In this document: positions 44,472-53,025 of the stretch, piece by piece
Layout of the letters: every line of letters starts with the position of its first letter
Position numbering within the stretch: the stretch's first letter is position 1
Source of the DNA: GCA-2689995 sp964529325
GTDB lineage: Bacteria > Fidelibacterota > Marinisomatia > SCGC-AAA003-L08 > GCA-2689995
DNA length: 64,000 bases
Direction of reading: 5' to 3'
Assembly (NCBI GenBank): GCA_964529325.1
Contig: CAZGWH010000003.1
Coordinates: 1-64,000, forward strand
Notes under the pieces: model-generated
Seen by the model: the letters and a program-made list of their open reading frames with translations, nothing else
The model's database searches: none
Told to the model about the DNA's origin: nothing
Made by a program: the position numbers and the translations under genes

Positions 44472-44472
44472 T

Positions 44473-45636
44473 ATGATTGAAAATTGGCTGATAAAAAACC
44501 AAAATGAATTAATTCAATTAAGAAGATATTTACACAAAAATCCTGAAATTGGATATGCTGAAAAGGAAACCTCTGCATATTTAAAAAATTATTTAAAATC
44601 AATAGATCTTCAAATTATTGAAAATAAAGATATGAAGTTTGGTTTTTATACTGAATTAGGACCTCTAACTGATAATATCTTAGCTATACGATGCGATTTA
44701 GATGCATTGCCAATTCAGGATACAAAAAATTGTGAATATTCATCTAAAAAAACAAAAACGATGCATGCTTGTGGTCATGATGCTCATATGACTATATTGA
44801 TTGGTTTAATAAAATTTTTAAAAGAACATGAATCACAATTAACAGGAAGATTAAGATTTATATTTCAACCTGCAGAAGAATGTTCACCTGGTGGTGCAAT
44901 TTCAATGATAAAAGGTGGAGCAATTAATAATGTCACTCACATAATTGGTTACCATTTATACCCCATGTTAAATGCAAATCAAATTGCAATTAAAGAAGGA
45001 TTTATTACCGCAACTGTCGAAGTAGTTGAAATTGAATTAAAATGTAAAGGTGGACATACATCGAGGCCTGAAGAAACGGTTGACTTAGTATTGGCATCAT
45101 CTATGCTTGTAAGTGAAATTAATAATAAGTTAGATCAAATTAAAACGAATGAATCTCCAATTGTATTCGTTTTCGGTAGTGTTCATGGAGGTGATACATT
45201 TAATGTAATTCCTTCAAATATAAAACTTAAGGGAACTTTGAGATATGTAAATTCAGCACATAAGGAAACTATACATGGCTCAATAAAATATGCTATTTCA
45301 GAAATTAATAAAATTACAGGTGCTCAAATTGAATTTTCAATCCCCTATACATCGCCTGGAATTTATAATAATAAATTTCTAACACAATTAATAATTGATT
45401 CTGGAAATTCAATATTAGACAAAAATAATACAATAATTTTAGAAAAAGGAAGCTTAGGTGGGGAAGATTTTGCATTTTATTTAGAAAAAATTCCAGGTGC
45501 ATATTTTAGAATAGGATGCTATGATGGTAATGCTAGAGATCTCCATTGTAATTTTTTTGATATTAACGAGGATTGTATTTTTACAGGAATTAAAATACTT
45601 AAAAATATAATACTTAACTATGGTCACTTCTCGTAA
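44473..45636 (+). CDS. M20 family metal-dependent amidohydrolase
   Basis: 387 residues. RRYLHKNPEIGYAEKETSAY, MHACGHDAHMTILIG (metal ligands), FIFQPAEECSPGGA, GGHTSRPEETVDLVLA and GSLGGEDFAFYLEKIPGAYF mark the M20D subfamily (HipO, N-acetyl-L,L-diaminopimelate deacetylase and IAA-amino acid hydrolase relatives). It hydrolyses an N-acyl amino acid or similar amide in the cytosol. One base separates it from the ybdK-like gene. The true substrate is not visible. Confidence 0.9.
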   Translation: MIENWLIKNQNELIQLRRYLHKNPEIGYAEKETSAYLKNYLKSIDLQIIENKDMKFGFYTELGPLTDNILAIRCDLDALPIQDTKNCEYSSKKTKTMHACGHDAHMTILIGLIKFLKEHESQLTGRLRFIFQPAEECSPGGAISMIKGGAINNVTHIIGYHLYPMLNANQIAIKEGFITATVEVVEIELKCKGGHTSRPEETVDLVLASSMLVSEINNKLDQIKTNESPIVFVFGSVHGGDTFNVIPSNIKLKGTLRYVNSAHKETIHGSIKYAISEINKITGAQIEFSIPYTSPGIYNNKFLTQLIIDSGNSILDKNNTIILEKGSLGGEDFAFYLEKIPGAYFRIGCYDGNARDLHCNFFDINEDCIFTGIKILKNIILNYGHFS

Positions 45637-45643
45637 TTATTGA

Positions 45644-46429
45644 ATGAAATATGTTGCAATAAAACCACTTTCATTACTACTTGCAATTGGATTCTGCTTA
45701 CTATCTTTTTCTATTATTCTTCTCCCGATTTTTATTTTAAAATTTATTTTCAAAATTGATATCCCGATGGAATACTCAATTTGGTTCAATATTCCAGGCT
45801 TTCTAATTCCAGCATATTTAATATATAAAAATTCAAGTCGCCCTTTTTTAAATTTATTTAAAAATAAAAATATAACATCAATTAAATTTTGGTTAATATC
45901 ATCAATTACATGTATTGGATTATTAATTTTTTTAGGTGAAGTAGAAAATTACATTTTATATTTTTACCCAATTTCAAATGAGCTATATAATTTAATGGAA
46001 ACTCTCCTTTCTTCATCATCTGGAATATTGGCTGCAACAATAATGGCTCCTTTTACAGAAGAAGTTTTTTTTAGAGGTGCAATGCTTAATGGGTTTATAC
46101 ATAAATATTCAAAATATAAATCCATTTTACTTTCAGCATTTCTATTTGGGATTATACATTTAAATCCCTGGCAATTCATCCCTGCTTTTCTTGCAGGTAT
46201 TTTCTTTGGTTGGATATTTATAAAAACTGGTAATATTTGGCTATGTATGTTTTTACATTTTCTTAATAATAGTATGGCTGTATTATTTGAATTTACAGAA
46301 ATTAAGGTTGAAGGATTAATTTATGATCCAAGATTAGGTGTAGAGTTTCAACCATATTGGTTAACTTTTATAGGATTATTAATTTTTATATTTGGAATAA
46401 AATTATTAAAAAATATTAAGGATATTTAA
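45644..46429 (+). CDS. CPBP family intramembrane metalloprotease
   Basis: 261 residues, about seven membrane helices. APFTEEVFFRGAML (EExxxR), FLFGIIHLNPWQFIPAFLAG and MFLHFLNNSMAV supply the conserved Glu/His residues of the CPBP (Abi/CAAX-protease-like) family. It ends exactly where the penicillin-acylase-family gene begins. Its substrate, possibly a lipidated or signal-peptide-bearing protein, is unknown. Confidence 0.9.
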   Translation: MKYVAIKPLSLLLAIGFCLLSFSIILLPIFILKFIFKIDIPMEYSIWFNIPGFLIPAYLIYKNSSRPFLNLFKNKNITSIKFWLISSITCIGLLIFLGEVENYILYFYPISNELYNLMETLLSSSSGILAATIMAPFTEEVFFRGAMLNGFIHKYSKYKSILLSAFLFGIIHLNPWQFIPAFLAGIFFGWIFIKTGNIWLCMFLHFLNNSMAVLFEFTEIKVEGLIYDPRLGVEFQPYWLTFIGLLIFIFGIKLLKNIKDI

Positions 46430-48805
46430 TTGAAAAATAATTTAGCAAAAATGATGAAATGGATGTTTATTCAAGCAAATTCGAGATGTACAAGTAAAAA
46501 ACATTTTAATGGTGAGAAGAAAATAAATATTATTAAAGATGATATCTCTATTATTCGTGACAAATGGAATATTCCACATATTACTGCAAAATCTAAAACA
46601 GATTTATTTTTCGCCCAGGGTTTTGTTCATGCACAGGACAGATTATGGCAATTAGAAATGAGTAGAAGAATTGGAATGGGAAGATTAGCAGAAGCATTTG
46701 GAGAAGTCGCACTTGAAACTGATAGATTGACGCGAACACTCGGATTTTATAAAACTGCGAAAAAAGATTTAAAACTAATTACAGATGAAAAACTTACATA
46801 TTTAAATTCATTTGCCGATGGCGTTAATTATTATATTGATAATTATCCGAAACCAATTGAGTTTTCACTCACGCGGATTAAACCAGAACCTTGGGAACCA
46901 ATCCATACAATAGTTTGGGGAAGAATTATGAGTTGGACATTGTCACATGGATGGTCTGGTTCACTAACAAGGCAAGAAATAATTGATAAAGTAGGCATAG
47001 AAAAAGCAGAAGAATTAAATATAATTTATCCAGAAGACAATCCTGTAGAATTACCCGATGGATTGGAATTTAATAAACTTGGCTTGGATAATATGTATGA
47101 ATCTGTTGTTGGACCCTATCTTATGAAAGATATGGAAGGTGGCGGTAGAGGTTCTAATGCGTGGGCTATTTCAGCAAATAAATCAGAGACGGGTGGTGCA
47201 ATACTTTGCAATGATACCCATTTAGCAATTCAAATCCCAAGTGTATGGTATTTAAATCACTTAAAAGCTGATGGTTATCATGTTACTGGCGCAACATTGC
47301 CGGGTTTTCCAGGTATGATTTTAGGTCATAATGAAAATATTTCTATTGGAATAACCCTCTCTTTTTCTGATAATGAAGATATATTTATTGAAAAAATTTC
47401 AGATGCAGATGAAAATAAATACCATCATGAAAACGATTTACTCTCTATAGAAGTAAGAGATGAAATAATAAAAGTTAAAAATAAACCAGATTTTATAGAA
47501 AAAGTCAAATCTACAATTCATGGACCTCTTATTGGAAATGTTACAAATAGACAGAATTTTAATATTTCCTTATCTTCAAAAGCATTAAAACAAAATACAA
47601 TGTTTAATGGTTTAATGGATTTAAATACAGCAAAAAATTGGGATGATTTTGTAGATGCTTGTCAAAAACTAGATGCCCCACCTTTAAATTTTGTATATGC
47701 GGATACAGAAAATAATATTGGTTTATGGGTTACAGGCGAAGTTCCAATTCGAAATTCAGGTGAAGGTCAACTTCCAGTACCGGGCTGGAATAAAAAAGGT
47801 GATTGGATTGATTCAATCCCGTCTCATCAAATGCCTCATATATTAAACCCAAAATCAGGTTATGTAATTTCGTGTAATAATAAAATTATTGATGATAATT
47901 ATCCTTATTTTTTAAGTAATTCCTATATGAATGGCTATAGAGCAAAAAGAATTAAGGAGGTCTTTGATTCAAAAGAAAAAATATCAATTTTGGATTGTAA
48001 AAAACTACATACTGATTTTAAATCAATCCCTGGAATTCTAATTTTAGAAGGTTTATTAAAGAATTTTCAAACAGCAAAACCAAAAGCAAGTAAAGCTCTT
48101 TCAGAAATCATTAAATGGGATGGCTATTTAAATAAAGAATCAACTGGTGGGACTGTTTATCAAGTATTTATTTATAAATTATTAAGAAATATTGTTGAGC
48201 CACAATTAGGAGTAGAGTTAACCGATAAATATCTAGGTGCTGGTGAACATCCATTATTGCTACCAACAAGCGAATTACTTGGACATTCTGTACCTGCATT
48301 AATTAGAATTATACAAGATGGAGGTTCTAAATGGTTAAAAGATTCAAATGAATTAATAAGCATAATTGAAAAAACTCTCATATCCACTTGTATCTGGTTA
48401 GAATCTAATTTAGGATATAATCCAGAAGAATGGATTTGGGGTAAAATTCATACTGCAACATTTCAACATGGATTGACAATAGGTCAAGAATTTTTATCAT
48501 TAATTTTTAACTTAGGTCCATTTCCTATTGGCGGTGATACAGATACGGTCTGTCAAACCGCTTTTAACCCAAATACTCCATATGAAAATACGGCATGGAG
48601 TCCAGCAATTAGATTAATAATTGATTTAAAAAACTTTGACGAGTCAAATGTGATTTTGCCTCCAGGACAAAGTGGTGTTTTAGGAAGTACACATTATCAA
48701 GATATGGTTGAACCTTGGTTAAAAGGCGAATATATACCCTTAGCTTGGTCTGATAAGAAAGTACAAAAATTAAAAAAATATGAATTAATATTTCAACCAA
48801 GCTAA
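46430..48805 (+). CDS. Penicillin acylase family Ntn-hydrolase
   Basis: 791 residues from TTG at 46430. The alpha-chain region (IIRDKWNIPHITAKSKTDLF, FAQGFVHAQDRLWQLEMSRR, GRLAEAFG) precedes a linker and the self-cleavage site GGGRGSNAWAIS, where Ser242 would become the N-terminal nucleophile of the beta chain. FNDTHLAIQIPSVWYLNHL-type and LPGFPGMILGHNENISIG segments follow. Members hydrolyse penicillins, N-acyl homoserine lactones or other amides and are normally exported, yet this protein has only a short, non-hydrophobic N-terminus and no signal peptide. A cytosolic amidase is implied unless the start is wrong. Confidence 0.9.
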   Translation: MKNNLAKMMKWMFIQANSRCTSKKHFNGEKKINIIKDDISIIRDKWNIPHITAKSKTDLFFAQGFVHAQDRLWQLEMSRRIGMGRLAEAFGEVALETDRLTRTLGFYKTAKKDLKLITDEKLTYLNSFADGVNYYIDNYPKPIEFSLTRIKPEPWEPIHTIVWGRIMSWTLSHGWSGSLTRQEIIDKVGIEKAEELNIIYPEDNPVELPDGLEFNKLGLDNMYESVVGPYLMKDMEGGGRGSNAWAISANKSETGGAILCNDTHLAIQIPSVWYLNHLKADGYHVTGATLPGFPGMILGHNENISIGITLSFSDNEDIFIEKISDADENKYHHENDLLSIEVRDEIIKVKNKPDFIEKVKSTIHGPLIGNVTNRQNFNISLSSKALKQNTMFNGLMDLNTAKNWDDFVDACQKLDAPPLNFVYADTENNIGLWVTGEVPIRNSGEGQLPVPGWNKKGDWIDSIPSHQMPHILNPKSGYVISCNNKIIDDNYPYFLSNSYMNGYRAKRIKEVFDSKEKISILDCKKLHTDFKSIPGILILEGLLKNFQTAKPKASKALSEIIKWDGYLNKESTGGTVYQVFIYKLLRNIVEPQLGVELTDKYLGAGEHPLLLPTSELLGHSVPALIRIIQDGGSKWLKDSNELISIIEKTLISTCIWLESNLGYNPEEWIWGKIHTATFQHGLTIGQEFLSLIFNLGPFPIGGDTDTVCQTAFNPNTPYENTAWSPAIRLIIDLKNFDESNVILPPGQSGVLGSTHYQDMVEPWLKGEYIPLAWSDKKVQKLKKYELIFQPS

Positions 48806-48812
48806 AAATAAT

Positions 48813-49415
48813 TTGTATAATAAACCGAAAATAAAAATAAATAAAGTATATACCAAATCGGGAGATTCTGGTAAGACAAAACTTACTGGCGGACAAACTC
48901 GATTAAAAAGCGATTTAAGAATTGATTGTTATGGTGAAATAGATGAATTAAATTCTAATATTGGTGCATGCATAGTAAATATAAAAAACATAGAAATTAA
49001 TTCTGAAATGAAATTAAAGTTAATATCTATATTAATAAAAATTCAAAATCAGTTATTTAATTTAGGAGCAATGGTAGCTACTATGCCTGAAAATATTCAT
49101 TCTAAAATGCCAAAAATTGAAGATGTTCATATTAAGTATCTAGAAGATGAAATGGATAAATTTAATAATGAACTAAAACCTTTAACCTCATTTGTTTTAC
49201 CAGGTGGATCCAAAAGCAATGCTTTTCTCCATATTGCAAGAACAATATGCCGAAGGGTTGAAAGAAAAGCAGTAAAATTAATGATGAAGGAAGAAATTAA
49301 TCCAATAATAATTATTTATTTAAATAGATTATCAGATGCCTTATTTGTATGGAGTCGATGGGTTATATGTTTAGAAAACAAAAATGAAAATTATTGGAAC
49401 CCAAATCAAATATAA
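48813..49415 (+). CDS. Cob(I)alamin adenosyltransferase, PduO type
   Basis: 200 residues. KVYTKSGDSGKTKLTGGQTRL (ATP-binding N-terminus), IDCYGEIDELNSNIGA, FVLPGGSKSNAFLHIARTIC, RRVERKAV and LNRLSDALFVWSRW are the PduO signature. It transfers the adenosyl group of ATP to cob(I)alamin, making coenzyme B12. The start is TTG seven nt after the acylase gene. A B12-dependent mutase would be its customer but none is in the window. The 3' end converges on nadK with only 2 nt between stops. Confidence 0.93.
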   Translation: MYNKPKIKINKVYTKSGDSGKTKLTGGQTRLKSDLRIDCYGEIDELNSNIGACIVNIKNIEINSEMKLKLISILIKIQNQLFNLGAMVATMPENIHSKMPKIEDVHIKYLEDEMDKFNNELKPLTSFVLPGGSKSNAFLHIARTICRRVERKAVKLMMKEEINPIIIIYLNRLSDALFVWSRWVICLENKNENYWNPNQI

Positions 49416-49417
49416 AT

Positions 49418-50284
49418 TTATCTAAAATTTCCAGACCATCCCATTTTAGATCTTAATGTAGAGTAATAATCATTATAAGGCAATCTAATTAATAATGCAT
49501 CAAATTTAGAACGAGTTATATGTACTTCTTGTGTATAATCAATAGGAATATGAATCTGTCCATCAACACTTACTGCCATTCCAACATTTTCCTCCGAAAA
49601 CTGAATTCTAATGTTTTCATTATCAGATAAAATAATTGGTCTAGCCGACAAACTATGTGGACATATTGGTGTTACTCCAATAACATTTAAATTAGGTGTA
49701 ATAATTGGGCCTCCTGCAGATAAAGAATAAGCCGTAGAACCTGTTGGTGTGCTAAAAATTACTCCATCACTAATATATGTATTTAAAAAGTGGTTTGAAA
49801 TAAAAACATGAAGTTGGAGAGTTCTTGGTGAATTCCCATTATCAATTACTATGTCATTTAATGAATAATGAGTTATTTTAGGATTATTATTAATATTTAA
49901 CTTTAATGCCATTCTTTTTTCTGTAAAATAATTTCCAGACAAAATTGAATTTAATGCAATTATAAAAGTATCTTGATTAGACTCACCAAGAAACCCAAGC
50001 CCGCCTATATGAATACCAAAAATTGGGATTTCATATTGTGCAACTTGCCGAAAGGTAGATAATATTGTACCATCACCTCCAATAGAAAGAATAATATCAC
50101 AATCTTTACCAATTTCATCTATTGATTTTTGTGGAACAGTTTTATATATTTGAGAAGAACGATCAATAAAAACATTATTAGAAAGCCAAACTTCGTGATT
50201 ATTTTTTGTTAAAAAAGTATATACTTGCTTAAAAATTGTCTCAAATTCGGGTTTTAATACATTACCTGTACATCCGAATTTCAT
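49418..50284 (-). CDS. nadK: NAD kinase
   Basis: 288 residues. The phosphate-donor motif SIGGDGTILSTFRQV, GIHIGGLGFLGES, NDIVIDNG, and SDGVIFSTPTGSTAYSLSAGGP are conserved. It phosphorylates NAD to NADP. It is co-transcribed with the exonuclease VII genes: its ATG overlaps the xseB stop by one base. Confidence 0.96.
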   Translation of the reverse strand: MKFGCTGNVLKPEFETIFKQVYTFLTKNNHEVWLSNNVFIDRSSQIYKTVPQKSIDEIGKDCDIILSIGGDGTILSTFRQVAQYEIPIFGIHIGGLGFLGESNQDTFIIALNSILSGNYFTEKRMALKLNINNNPKITHYSLNDIVIDNGNSPRTLQLHVFISNHFLNTYISDGVIFSTPTGSTAYSLSAGGPIITPNLNVIGVTPICPHSLSARPIILSDNENIRIQFSEENVGMAVSVDGQIHIPIDYTQEVHITRSKFDALLIRLPYNDYYSTLRSKMGWSGNFR

Positions 50285-50511
50285 TATTTTTGATCCATAT
50301 TAAATTTTTCTAATATAATTTCATCATTTTCAAGTATTATTTTTTCAATTTTCAACTCGGCTTTATTTAAAAAAGTTCTACATTTTTTAGTAAGTAACAT
50401 CCCCTCTTCAAATAAATCAATAGAATTAGTAAAATCAAAATCATCACTGTCAATTTTTATAGAAATCTCTTTTAATCTTTTTAAATTATTTTCAAATTTT
50501 TCATTTTTCAT
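50284..50511 (-). CDS. xseB: Exodeoxyribonuclease VII small subunit
   Basis: 75 residues. FENNLKRLKEISIKIDSDDF and SIDLFEEGMLLTKKCRTFLNKAELKIE are the two helices of XseB, which binds the large subunit to form a nuclease that degrades single-stranded DNA to oligonucleotides. It overlaps xseA by 4 nt and nadK by 1 nt. Confidence 0.92.
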   Translation of the reverse strand: MKNEKFENNLKRLKEISIKIDSDDFDFTNSIDLFEEGMLLTKKCRTFLNKAELKIEKIILENDEIILEKFNMDQK

Positions 50512-51698
50512 TTTTCATTTTCTTCTATTTTTATAATTTTCGATTCAGCAATTCCATCTTGAAATTGTAATTTTATAATTTCATTGATTTTAATTGATTT
50601 TATACTTTGAATTATTTTACCAAAATTATTATTTGCAATTAAATAACCTTTTGATAAAATATTATTGGGGTGATTAACTTTAAATAGATTTCCATAATAA
50701 TCTAATTTGTTTATAATTGTTTTTAACCTATATGAAAATTTAGTTATTATTTTATTATGAATAAAATCAATCTGCTGATGAAAGGATTCTAAGTTGCTAC
50801 TTAATAATTTAATTTTATATTTAAAATTAATTGAATCTAATATTGTATTATAATTAGTTAATTTATCATTAATTATATTGACAAGTTCGGAATAATAACC
50901 ATCAATATCTAAATTAGTTTGATGATAATTTCGTGTAATTAACTCAGATGCAAATGAAGGCGTAGGTGCTCGGTAATCTGCAACAAAATCCGATAATGTA
51001 AAATCTGTTTCATGGCCAATGGCTGAAATTAAAGGGATTTTATTAGAATATATTTTTCTAATTAATTTTTCATTATTAAAACACCATAAATCTTCTATAG
51101 AGCCACCACCTCTTGCTAAAATAATTATATCTACATTTAATTTATCCAGTGTTTCAATACCCTTAATTATACTATTTACCGCACTCTCACCTTGCACAGT
51201 TGAATGAAATAATTTGATATTTAAATTTACACCTTGAACTTTGAAATATGCTATCATATCCCATAAAACTGCTCCCTTTTCTGATGTAATTATTCCTACT
51301 GATTTTGCAGATAGTGGAATTCTTTTTTTATTTTCAGAATTAAACAAACCTTCTAATTCTAAAGATTTTTTTAATTTTTCAAATTTAATCCATAACTCTC
51401 CATCTCCTTCAGGGTAAATGTTTTGGGCAATAAATTGATATCTTCCTTTTGGTTGATATAAACTAAGTTTACCAGAAAGAATTATTTTTTTACCGACTTG
51501 AATTACATGTTGATTATTTTGAGAATTAAAATTAACAATAGAAAGTTCACTATTTTCATCAATAATTGTGAAATAGGTGTGACCTGATGGATAGAAATTT
51601 TTAGATGTAATTTCACCCTTTACCCATATATTACTAAATTTTTTTTCAATTGCTAACTTAGCTTGATTATTTATTTGGGTAACAGTGTAAATCACCAT
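50508..51698 (-). CDS. xseA: Exodeoxyribonuclease VII large subunit
   Basis: 396 residues, close to the usual length. N-terminal OB-fold (NIWVKGEITSKNFYPSGHTY, SIVNFNSQ), catalytic core with VGIITSEKGAVLWDMI, IIILARGGGSIEDLWCFNNE and SAIGHETDFTLSDFVADYRAPTPS, then a long helical C-terminus. With XseB it degrades ssDNA from both ends. A strong hairpin at 51715-51755 lies just upstream and separates it from the bL38-like/HU genes. Confidence 0.95.
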   Translation of the reverse strand: MVIYTVTQINNQAKLAIEKKFSNIWVKGEITSKNFYPSGHTYFTIIDENSELSIVNFNSQNNQHVIQVGKKIILSGKLSLYQPKGRYQFIAQNIYPEGDGELWIKFEKLKKSLELEGLFNSENKKRIPLSAKSVGIITSEKGAVLWDMIAYFKVQGVNLNIKLFHSTVQGESAVNSIIKGIETLDKLNVDIIILARGGGSIEDLWCFNNEKLIRKIYSNKIPLISAIGHETDFTLSDFVADYRAPTPSFASELITRNYHQTNLDIDGYYSELVNIINDKLTNYNTILDSINFKYKIKLLSSNLESFHQQIDFIHNKIITKFSYRLKTIINKLDYYGNLFKVNHPNNILSKGYLIANNNFGKIIQSIKSIKINEIIKLQFQDGIAESKIIKIEENEK

Positions 51699-51714
51699 AA
51701 TTTAATATATAAAT

Positions 51715-51755
51715 AAACTATCTATCGCTATATAAATTATAGCGATAGATAGTTT
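51715..51755. terminator. Perfect 18-bp hairpin, probable bidirectional terminator
   Basis: 51715-51732 is perfectly complementary to 51738-51755 with a 5-nt loop. The stem centres on CTATCTATCGCTATA. T-rich tracts follow on either strand. It sits between the end of the 31-residue ribosomal-type gene and the start of xseA, where a minus-strand transcript of HU and that gene would need to end. A protein-binding palindrome is the alternative. Confidence 0.6.
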
Positions 51756-51782
51756 TAACAAATAATTATTTGTTAATTAAAA

Positions 51783-51878
51783 TTATTTATTTTTTTTCTT
51801 GTGTCTATTTGCTCGTAATCGCTTTTTACGCTTATGCGTATTTATTTTCCGTCTTTTACGCTTTTTACCACAGGGCAT
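51783..51878 (-). CDS. COX24/AURKAIP1-domain ribosomal-type protein (bL38-like)
   Basis: 31 residues, extremely basic: MPCGKKRKRRKINTHKRKKR followed by a short LRANRHKKK-type tail. This matches the tiny AURKAIP1/COX24 (mS38-like) domain proteins conserved in Bacteroidota and relatives that associate with the ribosome. A strong SD (AAGGAGG) precedes the ATG at optimal distance. It lies immediately downstream of the HU gene and is followed by the 18-bp hairpin. The family call is by recall of the conserved KKRKRxKxxTHKRKKR pattern. Confidence 0.85.
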   Translation of the reverse strand: MPCGKKRKRRKINTHKRKKRLRANRHKKKNK

Positions 51879-51887
51879 TTTGCCTCC

Positions 51888-52181
51888 TTAAAATCCTCTT
51901 AATTGAGATTTGTTTACTGAATTAATTAACAATTTAGAAACCTTAAATTTAGGTACAAATCGCTCCTTCACCCATATTTTTTCATTTGTTTTTGGGTTTC
52001 GAGCTTCTTTTCCAGCTAAATGCTTAACTGTAAAATTACCAAAACCCCTTATTTCGATTCTATCACCTTTTTCAAGTGACTTTTTTATTGTATCCAAAAT
52101 AGTGTTAAAAATAAAATCTGTTTCTACTTTTGTAAATCCAGTTTGCTTTGATACTTGCTCTACTATATCAGATTTTGTCAT
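51888..52181 (-). CDS. HU/IHF family DNA-binding protein
   Basis: 97 residues. The helical N-terminus (DIVEQVSKQTGFTKVETDFIF) is followed by the beta arm GDRIEIRGFGNFTVKHLAGKEARNPKT and the PKFKVSK core, standard for HU/IHF nucleoid proteins that bend DNA. The sequence between arm strands (NEKIWVKERFVP) and the short C-terminal extension fit HU more than IHF. It is 9 nt downstream of sppA and 9 nt upstream of the bL38-like gene. Confidence 0.95.
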   Translation of the reverse strand: MTKSDIVEQVSKQTGFTKVETDFIFNTILDTIKKSLEKGDRIEIRGFGNFTVKHLAGKEARNPKTNEKIWVKERFVPKFKVSKLLINSVNKSQLRGF

Positions 52182-52190
52182 ATTTACTTT

Positions 52191-53021
52191 CTATTTAAAA
52201 CTATATTCAGGAATTGTATGTAAAAAATTTAGACCTAAATTTACTTTAATTTCACCCATAATTGCATTGATTAAACTAGGTTGTTTCTCTGGAATTCGAA
52301 TTAAAGTAGGGCGTGATTCATATCCTGTCATTTTACCAATTAGCCAAATTGCATCCTCAAAGGTGCCTATTTTATCGACTAATCCATTATTATATGCCTG
52401 TCGGCCTGAAAATATTTGTCCTTGGGCTAATTCTTTTATTTTATCTTTTGAGAAATTTCGTTCTAATGCAACATCTGATTTAAATTGATCAAATAATTCA
52501 ATTACAACTTCATTGAAATAATCTTTATCACTTTTTGATGTATTTCTAAAAGGGGAACCTGAATCTTTAAAATCACCACTTTTTATTGTGGTATAATCAA
52601 TACCAATTATCTCCATTAATTTAGCTACTGTTGGGTAACCCATAATTACACCGATAGAACCTGTAATAGAACCAGCGTTAGCGACAATAGAGTCAGCTCC
52701 AATTGAAACATAATACCCGCCTGAAGTCGCCATACTACTCATGGAAATAATAATTGGTTTATTTGAACGGTCTCTAATGTTTTTAATTTTTTGATATATT
52801 TCCTGACTTGCAGCTACTCCACCACCAGGTGAATTTACTCTAACTAATATCCCATTGATATCATCTCTTAAATAAAAATGATTTAAGTTTTTTATAATTT
52901 CTTCTGATTCTAATATGGTACCATTGATTTCAACTAAACCAATACGAGGAAAATCTTTTGTAATATCACACCCTAAAAATATAAAAATAATTAATATCAA
53001 TAGGGAAAATTTAAAGTTCAT
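52191..53021 (-). CDS. sppA: Signal peptide peptidase SppA, short lipoprotein-like form
   Basis: 276 residues from ATG at 53021. An upstream ATG (53084) lies in the preceding gene and would spoil the lipoprotein signal MNFKFSLLILIIFIFLGC. The ClpP-like S49 core shows VRVNSPGGGVAASQEIYQKI, IIISMSSMATSGGYYVSIGA, and NAGSITGSIGVIMG, with the catalytic Ser in SITGSIG and a Lys donated in the SppA manner. It degrades residual signal peptides at the inner membrane. Four nt separate its start from the transglycosylase stop. Confidence 0.9.
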   Translation of the reverse strand: MNFKFSLLILIIFIFLGCDITKDFPRIGLVEINGTILESEEIIKNLNHFYLRDDINGILVRVNSPGGGVAASQEIYQKIKNIRDRSNKPIIISMSSMATSGGYYVSIGADSIVANAGSITGSIGVIMGYPTVAKLMEIIGIDYTTIKSGDFKDSGSPFRNTSKSDKDYFNEVVIELFDQFKSDVALERNFSKDKIKELAQGQIFSGRQAYNNGLVDKIGTFEDAIWLIGKMTGYESRPTLIRIPEKQPSLINAIMGEIKVNLGLNFLHTIPEYSFK

Positions 53022-53025
53022 ACTA

